A stretch of 64,000 bases of DNA from Caulobacter sp. SL161 (lineage in GTDB: Bacteria; Pseudomonadota; Alphaproteobacteria; Caulobacterales; Caulobacteraceae). Of the stretch, positions 1-9,616 are shown piece after piece. The position numbers and the translations under genes were made by a program. Numbering within the stretch: the first letter of the stretch is position 1; the number at the start of each line of letters is the position of its first letter. The notes under the pieces are model-generated. The model was not told the origin of the DNA, did no database searches, and saw only the letters and a list, made by a program, of their open reading frames with translations. The stretch covers positions 620,001-684,000 of the forward strand of contig NZ_JAPPRA010000001.1 of NCBI RefSeq assembly GCF_026672375.1, read 5' to 3'.

Positions 1-13
1 CAACCTCGACGGC

Positions 14-586
14 TCAGAGGGTCTGCTCGACCCGCGTCACTTCGGGCACATAGTGCTTGAGCATGTTCTCGACGCCGGACTTGAGCGTCGCCGACGAGGA
101 CGGGCAGCCCGAGCAGGCGCCGCGCATGTGCAGCCAGACGACGCCCGTCTGAGGTTCAAAGCGCGAGAACACGATGTCGCCGCCGTCCTGGGCCACGGCC
201 GGACGGATGCGGGTGTCGAGCAGTTCCTTGATCTCGGCGACGATCTGCGAGGTTTCCTCGTCGTAGTCACCCTCGTCGTGGCCGCCGCCTTCGGCGTTCT
301 GGTCCAGCAGCAGCGGACGGCCGCTGGTGAAGTGGTCCATGATCGCGGCCAGGATCGGCGCCTTCAGGTGCGGCCACTGGGCGTCCTCGCCCTTGGTCAC
401 CGTGAGAAAGTCGGGGCCGAAGAACACCCGCGTCACGTCGCCGAGGTCGAACAACGCCTTGGCCAGCGGCGAGGCGTCGCCCTCCTCGGGCGTGCGGAAC
501 TCGCGCGCGCCCTCACCCAGCACTTCGCGGCCGGGAAGGAACTTCAGGACCTCGGGATTGGGCGTGGTTTCGGTCTGGATAAACAT
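14..586 (-). CDS. Nfu-type iron-sulfur cluster scaffold/carrier protein
   Basis: A 190-residue protein that carries Fe-S clusters to client apoproteins in the cytoplasm. The N-terminal Nfu domain begins directly at the chosen ATG (FIQTETTPNPEVLKFLPG, residues 2-19). The C-terminal NifU-like domain has the cluster-binding CSGC pair (about Cys158 and Cys161). This two-domain order matches eukaryotic NFU1 and alphaproteobacterial Nfu rather than E. coli NfuA, whose N-terminal domain is A-type. The frame stays open upstream to 709, but those residues are not conserved-looking and would overlap the divergent P450 start. The next gene is transcribed away from it with about 120 bases between. Family assignment is firm; the client proteins are unknown. 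Confidence 0.93.
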   Translation of the reverse strand: MFIQTETTPNPEVLKFLPGREVLGEGAREFRTPEEGDASPLAKALFDLGDVTRVFFGPDFLTVTKGEDAQWPHLKAPILAAIMDHFTSGRPLLLDQNAEGGGHDEGDYDEETSQIVAEIKELLDTRIRPAVAQDGGDIVFSRFEPQTGVVWLHMRGACSGCPSSSATLKSGVENMLKHYVPEVTRVEQTL

Positions 587-707
587 GCGCCTGAAATGGA
601 CCTCGCGACGTCGTGACGCAAGGGCGCCGAAAGGACGCATTTTAAAAGTGACACAGGCGTCATTTTCTGGCGTGATGTCGCAAAACACCGATCCGCGGGA
701 GGATCTC

Positions 708-1976
708 ATGAGCGACGGTTCGATCGATCTTAAGGCTGACGCGCGGGCGCGGGCCTATTCCATTCCCCTTGAGGACTATCACGTCGCCGATCCGGCCCTG
801 TTCCAGGCCGACGCGATGTGGCCCTATTTCGAGCGCCTTCGGAAGGAGGCGCCGGTCCACTATTCGAAAGGGGATGAGGAGGTCGGCCCGTACTGGTCGG
901 TCACCCGCTATAACGACATCATGACCGTCGACACGACCCACCAGGTCTTCTCGTCGGACGCGCACCTGGGCGGCATCACCATTCGGAACTTCGACGAGGA
1001 CTTCGTCCTGCCGATGTTCATCGCCATGGACCAGCCCAAGCACGACATCCAGCGCAAGACGGTCAGCCCGATCGTCTCGCCGGCCAATCTGGGCCGTCTG
1101 GAAGGCATCATCCGGGAGCGGGTCTGCGGGATCCTCGACGCCCTGCCGATCAACGAGCCGTTCGACTGGGTCGACAAGGTCTCGATCGAGCTGACCACCC
1201 AGATGCTGGCCACCCTGTTCGACTTCCCTTGGGAAGAACGCCGCAAGCTCACGCGCTGGTCGGACATCGCCACCGCCTCGCCCGAGAGCGGCCTGATCGA
1301 GAGCGAGGAAGCCCGCCGCGCCGAGCTGCTGGAGTGCCTGGCCTATTTCACCAACCTCTGGAACGAGCGGGTGAACCTGACCGAGCCGGGCAACGACCTG
1401 ATCTCGATGCTGGCCCACGGCGAGGCCACCCGCGACATGCCGCCGATGGAGTATCTGGGCAATGTCATCCTGCTGATCGTCGGCGGCAATGACACCACCC
1501 GCAACTCGCTGACCGGCGGTCTCTACGCCCTGTCCAAGAACCCGCAGGAAGAAGCCAAGCTGCGCGCCGATCCCAGCCTGATCCCGAACATGGTCTCTGA
1601 GATCATCCGCTGGCAGACGCCGCTGGCCCACATGCGCCGCACGGCGCTGGAAGACTACGAACTGGCCGGCCAGACCATCAAGAAGGGCGACAAGGTCGTC
1701 ATGTGGTACGTCTCGGGCAACCGCGACGACACGGTGATCGAGGACGCCGACAAGTTCATCGTCGATCGCCCCAACGCTCGCCGCCACCTGTCGTTCGGCT
1801 TCGGCATCCACCGCTGCGTCGGTAACCGCCTGGCCGAGATGCAGCTGAAGATCGTCTGGGAAGAGATCCTCAAGCGCTTCCCCAAGATCGAGGTGCTGGA
1901 GGAGCCCAAACGCGTCTACTCGACCTTCGTGAAGGGGTACGAGCGGATGATGGTGCGGATCCCCGAGCGGATCTAA
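708..1976 (+). CDS. CYP153-family cytochrome P450 (alkane/fatty-acid omega-hydroxylase type)
   Basis: A 422-residue soluble bacterial P450. The I-helix oxygen-activation segment GGNDTTRN lies near residues 258-266, the ExxR motif reads EIIR, and the heme-binding loop FGFGIHRCVGNRLAE places the thiolate ligand at about Cys370. Long stretches (MFIAMDQPKHD, GNVILLIVGGNDTTRN, NMVSEIIRWQTPLAHMRR) match my memory of the CYP153A family, which hydroxylates the terminal carbon of alkanes and related chains. I chose the ATG at 708 because GGGAGG lies just upstream; ATG 675 in the same frame is an alternative, and the frame is open to 327. CYP153 enzymes need a ferredoxin and a ferredoxin reductase, and neither is adjacent. 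The gene is divergent from the Nfu gene. Confidence 0.93.
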   Translation: MSDGSIDLKADARARAYSIPLEDYHVADPALFQADAMWPYFERLRKEAPVHYSKGDEEVGPYWSVTRYNDIMTVDTTHQVFSSDAHLGGITIRNFDEDFVLPMFIAMDQPKHDIQRKTVSPIVSPANLGRLEGIIRERVCGILDALPINEPFDWVDKVSIELTTQMLATLFDFPWEERRKLTRWSDIATASPESGLIESEEARRAELLECLAYFTNLWNERVNLTEPGNDLISMLAHGEATRDMPPMEYLGNVILLIVGGNDTTRNSLTGGLYALSKNPQEEAKLRADPSLIPNMVSEIIRWQTPLAHMRRTALEDYELAGQTIKKGDKVVMWYVSGNRDDTVIEDADKFIVDRPNARRHLSFGFGIHRCVGNRLAEMQLKIVWEEILKRFPKIEVLEEPKRVYSTFVKGYERMMVRIPERI

Positions 1977-1979
1977 AGC

Positions 1980-2079
1980 TGTCATCCCGGCCAAGCGCGA
2001 AGCGCGCCGAGCCGGGACCATCAGAAACGCTGAACGTTCCGCGGTCCCGGATAGCCTCTTCGAGGCTTCCGGGATGACA
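1980..2079. repeat. 100-bp dispersed element with 11-bp terminal inverted repeats (copy 1)
   Basis: The element starts TGTCATCCCGG and ends CCGGGATGACA, with two internal hairpins: a GC-rich arm around 1991-2018 and an arm around 2050-2068. It sits between the convergent P450 and trpS genes. A near-identical copy in the opposite orientation occupies 23408-23507, and a fragment lies at 50556-50582. It may act as a bidirectional terminator here. I see no clear target-site duplication. Confidence 0.85.
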
Positions 2080-2092
2080 CCGCCTTAGGCCC

Positions 2093-3127
2093 TCAGGCGC
2101 CCCAGAAGCCGACCAGCTTCTTGACCTCGGCCAGCGTCGGGGCGGCGGCCTCGCGGGCCTTTTCGGCGCCCTTCGCGAGGATCGCGTCCAGCACTGCCGG
2201 ATCGCCCAGCAGGCCGCGCATCCGCTCGCCCACCGGCGCCAGGCTCTCGACCGCCAGTTCGGCGAGGGCTGGCTTGAACGTCCCAAAGCCCTTGCCGGCG
2301 TACTCGGCCAGCACCTGCGCCTTGGTCTTGCCGGCCAGGGCCGCGAAGATGCCGACCAGGTTGTCGGCCTCGGCGCGGGTCGCCAGTTCCTCGATCGTCT
2401 CGGGCAGCGGTTCCGGATCGGTGCGGGCCTTGCGGACCTTGGCGGCGATGTCGTCGGCCGTGTCGGTCAGGTTGATGCGCGAATAGTCCGACGGGTCGGA
2501 CTTGCTCATCTTGGCCGAGCCGTCGCGCAGGCTCATGACCCGCGCGCCCGGGCCCTGGATCAGCGGATCGGGCAGCGGGAAGAAGCCGGGCGCGTTGAAG
2601 TCGTGGTTGAACTTCTGGGCGATGTCGCGGGTCAGCTCCAGATGCTGCTTCTGGTCCTCGCCGACCGGCACGTGGGTGGCCTTGTAGATGAGAATGTCGG
2701 CCGCCTGCAGCACCGGATAGGTGTAGAGGCCCACCGAGCTGCGCTCCTTGTGCTTGCCGCTCTTCTCCTTGAACTGGGTCATGCGGTCCAGCCAGCCGAG
2801 ACGCGCGACGCAGTTGAAGATCCAGGACAGCTCAGCGTGCTCGCGCACCGCCGACTGCGGGAAGATCGTCGCTTTGTCTGGATCGAGGCCCGAGGCGATG
2901 TAGGCCGCCGCGATCTCGCGGGTCTGCTGGGCCAGGGCCGCCGGGTCCTGCCAGACGGTGATGGCGTGCAGGTCGGCCACGAAGATGAAGGTGTCGATCT
3001 CGTGCTGCAGGCGGGTGAACTTCACCAGCGCGCCGAGATAGTTGCCGAGATGCAAGGCGCCCGAGGGCTGGACGCCCGAAAGCACGCGGGGCGGGCCCGC
3101 ATAGGTGACGGGAGCTTGGTCGGTCAT
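2093..3127 (-). CDS. trpS: Tryptophanyl-tRNA synthetase
   Basis: A 344-residue class Ic aminoacyl-tRNA synthetase that charges tRNA-Trp using ATP. The HIGH-type signature is [10 protein letters not shown] (about residues 20-29) and the KMSKS loop is [10 protein letters not shown] (about residue 205), both intact; the length is normal for bacterial TrpRS. The start is the ATG of [11 protein letters not shown]; 19 upstream in-frame codons lack family similarity. It lies downstream of murJ on the same strand with a 167-base gap. Its 3' end converges on the P450 gene across the repeat at 1980-2079. Confidence 0.97.
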   Translation of the reverse strand: MTDQAPVTYAGPPRVLSGVQPSGALHLGNYLGALVKFTRLQHEIDTFIFVADLHAITVWQDPAALAQQTREIAAAYIASGLDPDKATIFPQSAVREHAELSWIFNCVARLGWLDRMTQFKEKSGKHKERSSVGLYTYPVLQAADILIYKATHVPVGEDQKQHLELTRDIAQKFNHDFNAPGFFPLPDPLIQGPGARVMSLRDGSAKMSKSDPSDYSRINLTDTADDIAAKVRKARTDPEPLPETIEELATRAEADNLVGIFAALAGKTKAQVLAEYAGKGFGTFKPALAELAVESLAPVGERMRGLLGDPAVLDAILAKGAEKAREAAAPTLAEVKKLVGFWGA

Positions 3128-3294
3128 GGCTTCAGCCTTGGGTCTTGAAACTTGGAATGGCGAGCGCGGCGGCGCGAACCGCATCCGGGGATACGGCGAT
3201 CAAAGTCAGGGTCAGCCGCGCCATCGCGGCGCATGAAATCCGATCACGGCCATGGACGCTGGTTACCGCTCTGCGCTGCGCAGGGCAAGCCGGC

Positions 3295-4905
3295 TCAGCG
3301 GCCGGCGCCCCGTCGCAGCACGGTCCTGGCCTCGGCCAGGGTCACGCCGCCGGAGAGTAGCAGCAGCACAGGATAGAGCCCGGCGGCCAGGACGCAGGTC
3401 CCCAGGATGGCCAGCTCCTTGGCCGATCCAACACCGATCGCCAGGATCGGCGCCTCAAGCGCGGCGCGCCAATGCGACATCGCCGCCAGGATCAGGCCCA
3501 GGGCTACGCTGGCCGCCAGCACGCGGACGATTTTGCCCCAGGCGGCGGCGCTGGGGGCGTAGTCGCCGCGCTTGTTCAGGGTCAGCGCCATCTGCAGCAC
3601 ATTGATCCACGAGGCGGCGCTGGTCGCCGCCGCCAGGCCGGGCACGCCCATGACCGGGAACAGGGCCAGGCCCAGGCCGATGTTCACCGCCACCGAGATC
3701 AGGGCGAACCGCATCGGGCCCTTGGTGTCGCCCCGGGCGAAGAAGGCCGGCGACAGGATGCGGGCCAGCACGAAGGCCGGGGTGCCCCAGCCGTAGTGCA
3801 GCAGGGCGTTGGCCGTCTGGCGCGCGTCGAACACCGTGAACTCGCCCCGGGTGAACAGGCCGTCGATCAGGAAGAACGGAATGCTGAACAGGGCCACAGC
3901 GGCCGGCAGGGTCAGGGCCAGGGCGAAGACGATGGCCTGGTCCATGGCGCCTTGCGCCTCGGCGCGGTCCTCGGCGGCCACGGCCCGCGACAGGCGCGGC
4001 AGCAGGGCCACCCCGATGGCCACGCCCACCAGGCCCAGCGGCAGTTGGTACAGGCGGTCGGCATAGGCCAGCCAGGTCCGCGCGCCGTTTACATGACTGG
4101 CCAGCACGCCCGAGATGGTGATGTTGATCTGGCTGGCGCTGGCGGCGATGGCGCCGGGTATGGCCAGGGCGATCAGGCCCCGGATCTCCGGCGTCAGGCG
4201 CGGCAGCCGCCAGCGGATCGTGGCTCCGGCCTTGCGCACCGCCCAGACCAGCAGCGCCACCTGCGCGAGCCCCGCCGCGAAGATGCCCCACGAGGCCGCC
4301 ACCGCCGCGTCATGGGCGTTGCGGGTCGGGATCACCGCGATCAGGGTCACGACATTGAGCAGGATCGGGGCGGCGGCCGAGACGATGAACTTGCCCCGGG
4401 CGTTCAGCACGCCCGACAGCAGGGCCACGATCGCCATGCAGGGCAGATAGGGCATGGTGATCTGGGTCAGGATCACGGCCAGCTTGTACTTGTCGGTTCC
4501 AAAGCCAAAGCCTGGGCTGATCACCATCATCAGCCAAGGCATGGTCGCCTGGGCGATCAGGGTCAGGCCCACCGTGAAGGCGGCGATGGTCGCCATGGCG
4601 TCGGCGGCCAGCTTGTCGGCCACCTCGGCTCCATCGCGGTCCAGGGTCTTGGAATAGGCCGGTACAAACGCCGCCGCGAAGGCCCCCTCGGCGAAGATCC
4701 GCCGGAACAGGTTGGGGAACATCTGAGCGGTGTTGAAGGCGTCGGCCGCGAAATTGGCGCTGGCCCCCAGGAAGTACGAGATCACCAGATCGCGCACGAA
4801 GCCCATCAGCCGGCTGACCAGGGTCAGGCCCGAATAGATCGCCGATGACCGGATCATGCCGGGGGCTTTTTTCGGGGCGGATGCAGGCGGCGCGGTGTCG
4901 GTCAC
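3295..4905 (-). CDS. murJ: Lipid II flippase MurJ (MviN)
   Basis: A 536-residue polytopic inner-membrane protein of the MOP exporter superfamily that moves lipid II to the periplasmic face for peptidoglycan synthesis. The N-terminus carries the MurJ signature (YSGLTLVSRLMGFVRDLVIS) followed by FGASAN-like and FPNLFRRIFAEGAF motifs, with about 14 hydrophobic segments through the protein. I used the GTG at 4905; an ATG 16 codons in (4857), right before the conserved region, is possible but has no better ribosome site. The methyltransferase gene ends about 50 bases upstream and trpS follows. The family is essential in most bacteria. Confidence 0.95.
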   Translation of the reverse strand: MTDTAPPASAPKKAPGMIRSSAIYSGLTLVSRLMGFVRDLVISYFLGASANFAADAFNTAQMFPNLFRRIFAEGAFAAAFVPAYSKTLDRDGAEVADKLAADAMATIAAFTVGLTLIAQATMPWLMMVISPGFGFGTDKYKLAVILTQITMPYLPCMAIVALLSGVLNARGKFIVSAAAPILLNVVTLIAVIPTRNAHDAAVAASWGIFAAGLAQVALLVWAVRKAGATIRWRLPRLTPEIRGLIALAIPGAIAASASQINITISGVLASHVNGARTWLAYADRLYQLPLGLVGVAIGVALLPRLSRAVAAEDRAEAQGAMDQAIVFALALTLPAAVALFSIPFFLIDGLFTRGEFTVFDARQTANALLHYGWGTPAFVLARILSPAFFARGDTKGPMRFALISVAVNIGLGLALFPVMGVPGLAAATSAASWINVLQMALTLNKRGDYAPSAAAWGKIVRVLAASVALGLILAAMSHWRAALEAPILAIGVGSAKELAILGTCVLAAGLYPVLLLLSGGVTLAEARTVLRRGAGR

Positions 4906-4957
4906 GTCCGGCTTCTGGGCGCTGGACGGGGAGGCGTCAAGGGCCGCTCTGGTCGCC

Positions 4958-5731
4958 TCAGCGCGGGATTTCGGCGGTCTTCACCAGCGCCACCTGACGG
5001 TAAACGGCGGCGATCTCGAAATAGCGGCCGAAGGCGGCGTGGAACTGGTCGACGGCCTGCTTCACGCCCGGCCCGCCGATCTCGCTGATGTCGTGCCAGT
5101 AGTCGTCCAGCACCATCATGCCGCCCACGCTGAGCAGGCTGGCGCAGAAGCACAGGTCGATCAGCACGGCCAGCGCCGTGTGGCTGCCATCGACATAGAT
5201 CAGGTCGAACTGCTCGCCCCGCTCCAGCATCTGCGGCAGGACATAGGTCGAAAAGCCCTTGTGGGTCGAAAGGCTCTTGAAGCCGCACTTGTCCATGTTG
5301 CGACGGAAGCGCGGTTCGACGGCGTGGTACTTCTCTTCTGGGTTCAGCGCCTCGTCGAACCACGGATCGATGACCGTGACCGCGAGGCGGTCGGGCAGCA
5401 ACCAGTCCATGAACGCCAGGTTCCGGCCCTCATAGGCGCCGATCTCCATGTAGCGGATCGTCTCGCCCGCCGGCCGCTTGGCCGCGAAGTCGCGCAGCAG
5501 CGGCGTGACGAAGGGGATGTTGTTGCTGGCCCAGGTCGAGGTGAACTCGAAGCCCTTGTCGGCGGCGTGGGCGTTGAAGGCTTCGACCACGGCGTGGTCG
5601 CGCGGACCGCCCAGCATGGTCTTGGCCAGATTGGGCGCCAGGCGCGGATTGACCTTGGTCAGCGAACGCAGCTTCGAGAGGCCGCCGCGATGGGTGACCG
5701 TCTCGGCGTCGAAGTGCATGTCGGCGGTCAT
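4958..5731 (-). CDS. Class I SAM-dependent methyltransferase (Methyltransf_24-like)
   Basis: A 257-residue soluble protein with a Rossmann methyltransferase fold. Motif I reads MEIGAYEGRN (about residues 94-103), and an acidic post-motif segment is followed by DLIYVDGSH (motif II), typical of the Methyltransf_24 group often found in cell-surface or antibiotic modification. ATG 5731 is preceded by GGAGGA at good spacing, so it is preferred over the upstream in-frame start at 5773. The gene sits between the Rieske protein and murJ, all leftward. The substrate cannot be inferred from sequence; a link to envelope synthesis is only suggested by murJ next door. Confidence 0.85.
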   Translation of the reverse strand: MTADMHFDAETVTHRGGLSKLRSLTKVNPRLAPNLAKTMLGGPRDHAVVEAFNAHAADKGFEFTSTWASNNIPFVTPLLRDFAAKRPAGETIRYMEIGAYEGRNLAFMDWLLPDRLAVTVIDPWFDEALNPEEKYHAVEPRFRRNMDKCGFKSLSTHKGFSTYVLPQMLERGEQFDLIYVDGSHTALAVLIDLCFCASLLSVGGMMVLDDYWHDISEIGGPGVKQAVDQFHAAFGRYFEIAAVYRQVALVKTAEIPR

Positions 5732-5788
5732 GGTCCCGGCTCCTCCATCGGTTGCGAGGGAAGCTAGCGCCAAGGTCTTAAGGAAGGG

Positions 5789-6157
5789 TCAGGCCGTGAC
5801 GATCTGTCCGTCGCGCACCGTGACGGGCCAAGGCGTCAGGCGGGCGCTGGTCGGGCAGGGCCCCGCCACGCAGCCGCCGTCCTCGATGCGGAACAGGGCC
5901 GCGTGGCCCGAACACAGGATCAGGTCGTTGTCGCGGGTCAGGTAGCGGCCGGCGAAACCGGCCAGGGGCCAGCCGGCGTGCGGACAGCTGTCGACATAGC
6001 CGACCAGGGTCTCGCCCTTGCGCACGACGAAGCCGGCGAACATCGCGTCGCCCTCGCGCCAGCGAAAGCCCTTCGACCCGGGCGAGGCGATCTCGTCCAG
6101 AGCGCAGAGCACGGTCCCCGCCGGGGGACGGGCGGGATTATCCTCGGCGTCCCGCAA
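5789..6157 (-). CDS. Rieske-type [2Fe-2S] ferredoxin-like protein
   Basis: About 122 residues containing both Rieske ligand pairs, CPH (in SCPHAGWPL) and CSGH (in LILCSGHAALF), so a cytoplasmic [2Fe-2S] electron carrier or small Rieske domain is expected. There is no signal peptide or membrane anchor. The start is uncertain: the frame is open to 6280, but that region is the end of the yciI gene. I place the start at the TTG at 6157, a few bases after the yciI stop, consistent with translational coupling. Whether it donates electrons to an oxygenase, including the CYP153 5 kb away, is unknown. Confidence 0.82.
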   Translation of the reverse strand: MRDAEDNPARPPAGTVLCALDEIASPGSKGFRWREGDAMFAGFVVRKGETLVGYVDSCPHAGWPLAGFAGRYLTRDNDLILCSGHAALFRIEDGGCVAGPCPTSARLTPWPVTVRDGQIVTA

Positions 6158-6161
6158 CGGC

Positions 6162-6443
6162 TCAGAGCGCGCCGATCGCCACGCGCCAGGGCCGCACCTC
6201 GACGCTTTCGAACACCCCGGCGGTGGTGAACGGGTCGTTGTCGGCCTGGGCCTGGGCGGCGGCCAGATCCTCGGCCTCAACGATCAGCAGCGAGCCGATC
6301 GGATTGCCGTCATCGCCCAGCAGCGCGCCGGCCAGCTTCAGGCCCGTCGACTGGTTCAGATAGTCGAGGTGGGTGGGGCGGGTGGCCAGGCGGGTGTCCA
6401 GCGCGCCGGGCTTGTCCTTGCAGAGGATGGCGAAGAGGGCCAT
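6162..6443 (-). CDS. YciI-family protein
   Basis: A 93-residue protein of the YciI (dimeric alpha-beta barrel, ferredoxin-like) family: MALFAILCKDKPGAL at the N-terminus, a central HLDYL histidine segment, and the DPFTTAGVF motif with the conserved Asp-Pro. Family members are small, mostly uncharacterised proteins, some acting as hydrolase or dehydrochlorinase-like enzymes. ATG 6443 is 17 bases after the gpsA stop and the downstream Rieske frame starts almost at its stop. The tsaD-gpsA-yciI order is one I recall from other alphaproteobacteria. Specific function unknown. Confidence 0.92.
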   Translation of the reverse strand: MALFAILCKDKPGALDTRLATRPTHLDYLNQSTGLKLAGALLGDDGNPIGSLLIVEAEDLAAAQAQADNDPFTTAGVFESVEVRPWRVAIGAL

Positions 6444-6460
6444 GCGGGCGGTCCTTTTGA

Positions 6461-7471
6461 TCAGGCTTCGGGTTTCAGGGGGCGCGAGAGCAGGCCGGCG
6501 ATCGCCTCGTCGACCGCGACCTCGCCCGCCAGGATGGCCGCGACGGCCTCGCAGATCGGCGCCTCGACCCCGACCTTGCGGGCCAGGGCGCGCACGGCGG
6601 GGGCCGAGGCCACGCCTTCGGCGACCGAGACCTTGCCGGCCAGCGCCTGCTCCAGGGTCAGGCCTTGGCCCAGCGCCAGACCCACGCTCATGTTGCGCGA
6701 TTGGGGGCTGGAGCAGGTCAGGACAAGATCGCCCAGGCCGCAGAGGCCGGCGACGGTCTCCGGACGCGCGCCCAGGGCGACGGCCAGGCGGGTCAGCTCG
6801 GCGAAGCCGCGGGTGATGACCGTGGCATGGGCGTTGCGGCCCAGGCCCTTGCCCTCGACGATGCCGCAGGCGATGGCCAGCACGTTCTTCACCGCCCCGC
6901 CGGCCTCGGCGCCGATCAGGTCGTTGGCGGTGTAGGGGCGGAAGGTCGGGATGGCGATGGCCTCGGCGATGGCGCGGCCCAGCGCCTCGTCCTCGCACGC
7001 CAAGGTCACGGCGGCGGGCAGGTTGCGGGCGACCTCGCCGGCGAAGCTGGGGCCTGACAGCACGGCGATCGGCGCGCCCGGCAGGGCTTCGGCCGCTACG
7101 TCGGTCATTAGCTTCAAAGAGCCCTGCTCGACGCCCTTGGAGCACAGGACGACCGGCGCGCCCGCCATGCGATGCGGGGCGAAAGCGGTCAGGGCAGCAC
7201 GCAGGTGCTGGGCGGGGGCGACGGCCAGGATCAGGTCGCAGTCGGCCAGGTCCGCCAGGTCGGCGACCGCCTTGATCCCGGGCTCCAGCGCTATGCCCGG
7301 CAGGAAGACCGCATTCTCGTGCGCGTCATTGATCGCGGCCACGACCTCGGGCTCGCGCGCCTGCAGCGTCACCGCCAGGCCCGCTCGCGCCGCGACCTGG
7401 GCCAGGGCTGTTCCCCAGGCGCCGGCGCCGATGACGCCAACCTTCTCAAAGGTCATGGGCTTGAACGTCAT
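6461..7471 (-). CDS. gpsA: NAD(P)-dependent glycerol-3-phosphate dehydrogenase
   Basis: A 336-residue cytoplasmic enzyme that reduces dihydroxyacetone phosphate to sn-glycerol-3-phosphate for phospholipid synthesis. The N-terminal dinucleotide motif is [41 protein letters not shown] and the [11 protein letters not shown] segment are all present and in the usual order. ATG 7471 overlaps the tsaD stop (ATGA), implying translational coupling; a second ATG five codons later is possible. The length is normal. Confidence 0.96.
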   Translation of the reverse strand: MTFKPMTFEKVGVIGAGAWGTALAQVAARAGLAVTLQAREPEVVAAINDAHENAVFLPGIALEPGIKAVADLADLADCDLILAVAPAQHLRAALTAFAPHRMAGAPVVLCSKGVEQGSLKLMTDVAAEALPGAPIAVLSGPSFAGEVARNLPAAVTLACEDEALGRAIAEAIAIPTFRPYTANDLIGAEAGGAVKNVLAIACGIVEGKGLGRNAHATVITRGFAELTRLAVALGARPETVAGLCGLGDLVLTCSSPQSRNMSVGLALGQGLTLEQALAGKVSVAEGVASAPAVRALARKVGVEAPICEAVAAILAGEVAVDEAIAGLLSRPLKPEA

Positions 7472-8571
7472 GCCTTGGCTCCCTTGCGTCCGTAGGCGTT
7501 GGCGGGATTGGCCAGCGCCGCGGCTTCGTCCAGCGGCCAGCGCGGACGGGCGATGGCGTCGAGGTCGTCGAAGATGCCCAGGGCCAGCCGCTCGGCGCCC
7601 GCCAGGGCGATCATGGCGGCGTTGTCGGTGCAATAGGCCAGGGGCGGCGCGGCGAACGAGAAGCCGTTCTTCTCGCAGTCGGCCAGCAAGGCCGCCCGCA
7701 CCGCGCCGTTGGCCGCTACGCCGCCGGCGACCACGAAGCGCAGGTCCTCCGGGTCATGGCTGTCTTTGTAGAGCTTCATCGCCCGATCGACCCGCTCCGA
7801 CAACTGGCGGGCGATGGCGGCCTGGACGCCGGCGGCCAGACCGCGGCGCGCGTCGTCGGTGGTCAGGGTCTCGGCGATCCGCGCGGCGGCGGTCTTCAGG
7901 CCCGAGAACGAGAAGTCGCAATCCTTGCGGCCCAGCAGGGCGCGGGGCAGGGCGTAGCGGGTCGGATCGCCGCCCACGGCCAGCTTCTCCAGCGCCGGGC
8001 CGCCCGGATAGGGCAGGCCCAGACTCTTGGCGATCTTGTCGAAGGCCTCGCCGGCGGCGTCGTCGATCGTGGTGCCCAGGCGCTTGCAGGCGCCGACGCC
8101 CGACACCTCCAGCAGCTGACAATGCCCGCCGGACACCAGCAGCAGCAGGAACGGATAGGCGATGTCCGCGCCCAGGCGGGCTGAGACGGCGTGACCTTCC
8201 AGGTGATTGACCGCCACCAGCGGCACGCCGCGCGCCAAGGCTACGGCCTTGCCGAACGCCAGGCCCACCATGACCCCGCCTACGAGGCCCGGTCCCGCCG
8301 TGGCGGCGACCCCGTCCAGGTCTTCGAAGCCGACGCCCGCTGCGCGAACGGCCTCGGCGGCGATGGCGTCGATCGACTCGACGTGGGCGCGGGCGGCGAT
8401 CTCGGGCACCACCCCGCCGAACGGGGCGTGCTTCTCGAACTGGGTGCCGATCACTGACGACAGCACCGTCACCGTCCCGTCCTGGGCGCGGCGCACGACC
8501 GAGGCCGCGGTTTCATCGCAGCTGGTCTCCAGGCCGAGGATGAGAAGGTCGGATTGCTTAGGGGATGTCAT
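7468..8571 (-). CDS. tsaD: tRNA N6-threonylcarbamoyladenosine transferase subunit TsaD (Gcp)
   Basis: A 367-residue ASKHA-fold protein that transfers threonylcarbamoyl onto A37 of ANN-decoding tRNAs with TsaB and TsaE. Key features are [10 protein letters not shown] at the N-terminus, the metal-binding HLEGH (about residues 123-127), LLLVSGGH, and the C-terminal VAGGVAAN and CTDNAAMIA motifs. ATG 8571 begins just before LLILGLETS. The same frame runs open far into hemC on the other strand, but that is antisense coding bias. The gene is divergent from hemC with 72 bases between, so both promoters must lie there, and it heads the leftward tsaD-gpsA-yciI group. Confidence 0.96.
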   Translation of the reverse strand: MTSPKQSDLLILGLETSCDETAASVVRRAQDGTVTVLSSVIGTQFEKHAPFGGVVPEIAARAHVESIDAIAAEAVRAAGVGFEDLDGVAATAGPGLVGGVMVGLAFGKAVALARGVPLVAVNHLEGHAVSARLGADIAYPFLLLLVSGGHCQLLEVSGVGACKRLGTTIDDAAGEAFDKIAKSLGLPYPGGPALEKLAVGGDPTRYALPRALLGRKDCDFSFSGLKTAAARIAETLTTDDARRGLAAGVQAAIARQLSERVDRAMKLYKDSHDPEDLRFVVAGGVAANGAVRAALLADCEKNGFSFAAPPLAYCTDNAAMIALAGAERLALGIFDDLDAIARPRWPLDEAAALANPANAYGRKGAKA

Positions 8572-8643
8572 CAGGTTGCGGGCTTTCCGCCGCTCCTGTA
8601 GCAGCGAAGACGAATTTTCGTCTCCGCAGGTAACGTTCAGACC

Positions 8644-9612
8644 GTGTCCCGGCAACCTCCCATCCGCATCGGCGCGCGCGGCTCCAAGCTGTCCCTGGCC
8701 CAATCGGGCCTCATGCAGGCGCGCATCGCCCACGCTTTGGGTGTTCCGGCCGGGGCCAGCCGGGAAGAGATCGAGGCGGCGGCGCCGCTGATCCCGATCG
8801 TCACCAGTGGCGACCGCATCCAGGACCGCCGCCTGATGGAGATCGGCGGCAAGGGCCTTTTCACCAAGGAGATCGAGGAAGCCCTGCTGGATGGCCGCAT
8901 CGACTGCGCCGTCCATTCGCTGAAGGACATGCCGGCCGAACTGCCGCCGGGCCTCGTTCTGGCCGCCACGCCCGAGCGCGAGGATCCGCGCGACGCCTTC
9001 ATCAGCCATATCTGCGAGCGGCTGGAAGATCTGCCCAAGGGCGCGCGCCTGGGCACCGCGTCTCTGCGCCGCCAGGCCCAGGCCCTGCATGTGCGGCCCG
9101 ATCTTGAGATCGTCATGCTGCGCGGCAATGTCGACACGCGCCTGGCCAAGCTGGAACGTGGCGAGGCCGACGCGATCCTCCTGGCCCAGTCGGGCCTCAA
9201 TCGCCTGGGCCTTGGCCATCTGACCAGGAGCTGGCTCGATCCCGACGCCTGTCCGCCGGCGCCGGGTCAGGGCGCCCTCGTCATCGAGACCCGCGCCGAG
9301 GATGTGGGCGCGCCGTGGCTTGAGGCGGTCCGCTGTCGGGAAACGACGATCGCCGTGGCCGCCGAGCGCGGCGCGCTGCTGGCGCTGGAGGGCTCGTGCC
9401 GCACCGCCATCGGGGCCCGCGCGCTGCTGGACGGGGCGCGGCTTTCGATGATCGTCGAGGCCCTGACCCCTGACGGCGCCCAGCGTTTCCGCCGCGAAGG
9501 CGACATCACCCTGACCGGCGCCGACGACATCGCCGAGGCGCGCGCGTTCGGCCTGACGCTGGGCGCCGAGGTTCGCGCGGCCGGCGGCGACGCCATCGTC
9601 CTGCCGGAATAG
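8644..9612 (+). CDS. hemC: Porphobilinogen deaminase (hydroxymethylbilane synthase)
   Basis: A 322-residue enzyme that polymerises four porphobilinogen units into hydroxymethylbilane. IGARGSKLSLAQS opens the protein. HSLKDMPAELP carries the catalytic aspartate region, and the dipyrromethane cofactor is expected on Cys252 in LEGSCRTAIGA. The start codon is GTG. It leads the rightward heme block, with hemD starting four bases after its stop. Length and motifs are normal. Confidence 0.97.
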   Translation: MSRQPPIRIGARGSKLSLAQSGLMQARIAHALGVPAGASREEIEAAAPLIPIVTSGDRIQDRRLMEIGGKGLFTKEIEEALLDGRIDCAVHSLKDMPAELPPGLVLAATPEREDPRDAFISHICERLEDLPKGARLGTASLRRQAQALHVRPDLEIVMLRGNVDTRLAKLERGEADAILLAQSGLNRLGLGHLTRSWLDPDACPPAPGQGALVIETRAEDVGAPWLEAVRCRETTIAVAAERGALLALEGSCRTAIGARALLDGARLSMIVEALTPDGAQRFRREGDITLTGADDIAEARAFGLTLGAEVRAAGGDAIVLPE

Positions 9613-9616
9613 AGCC

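Noticed and set aside
327..707. N-terminal extension of the P450 frame
   Set aside because: It overlaps the Nfu gene on the other strand and the ribosome site supports ATG 708.
660..2021. A 453-codon frame antisense to the P450
   Set aside because: The plus strand encodes a complete P450 with all motifs; the antisense product has no family features.
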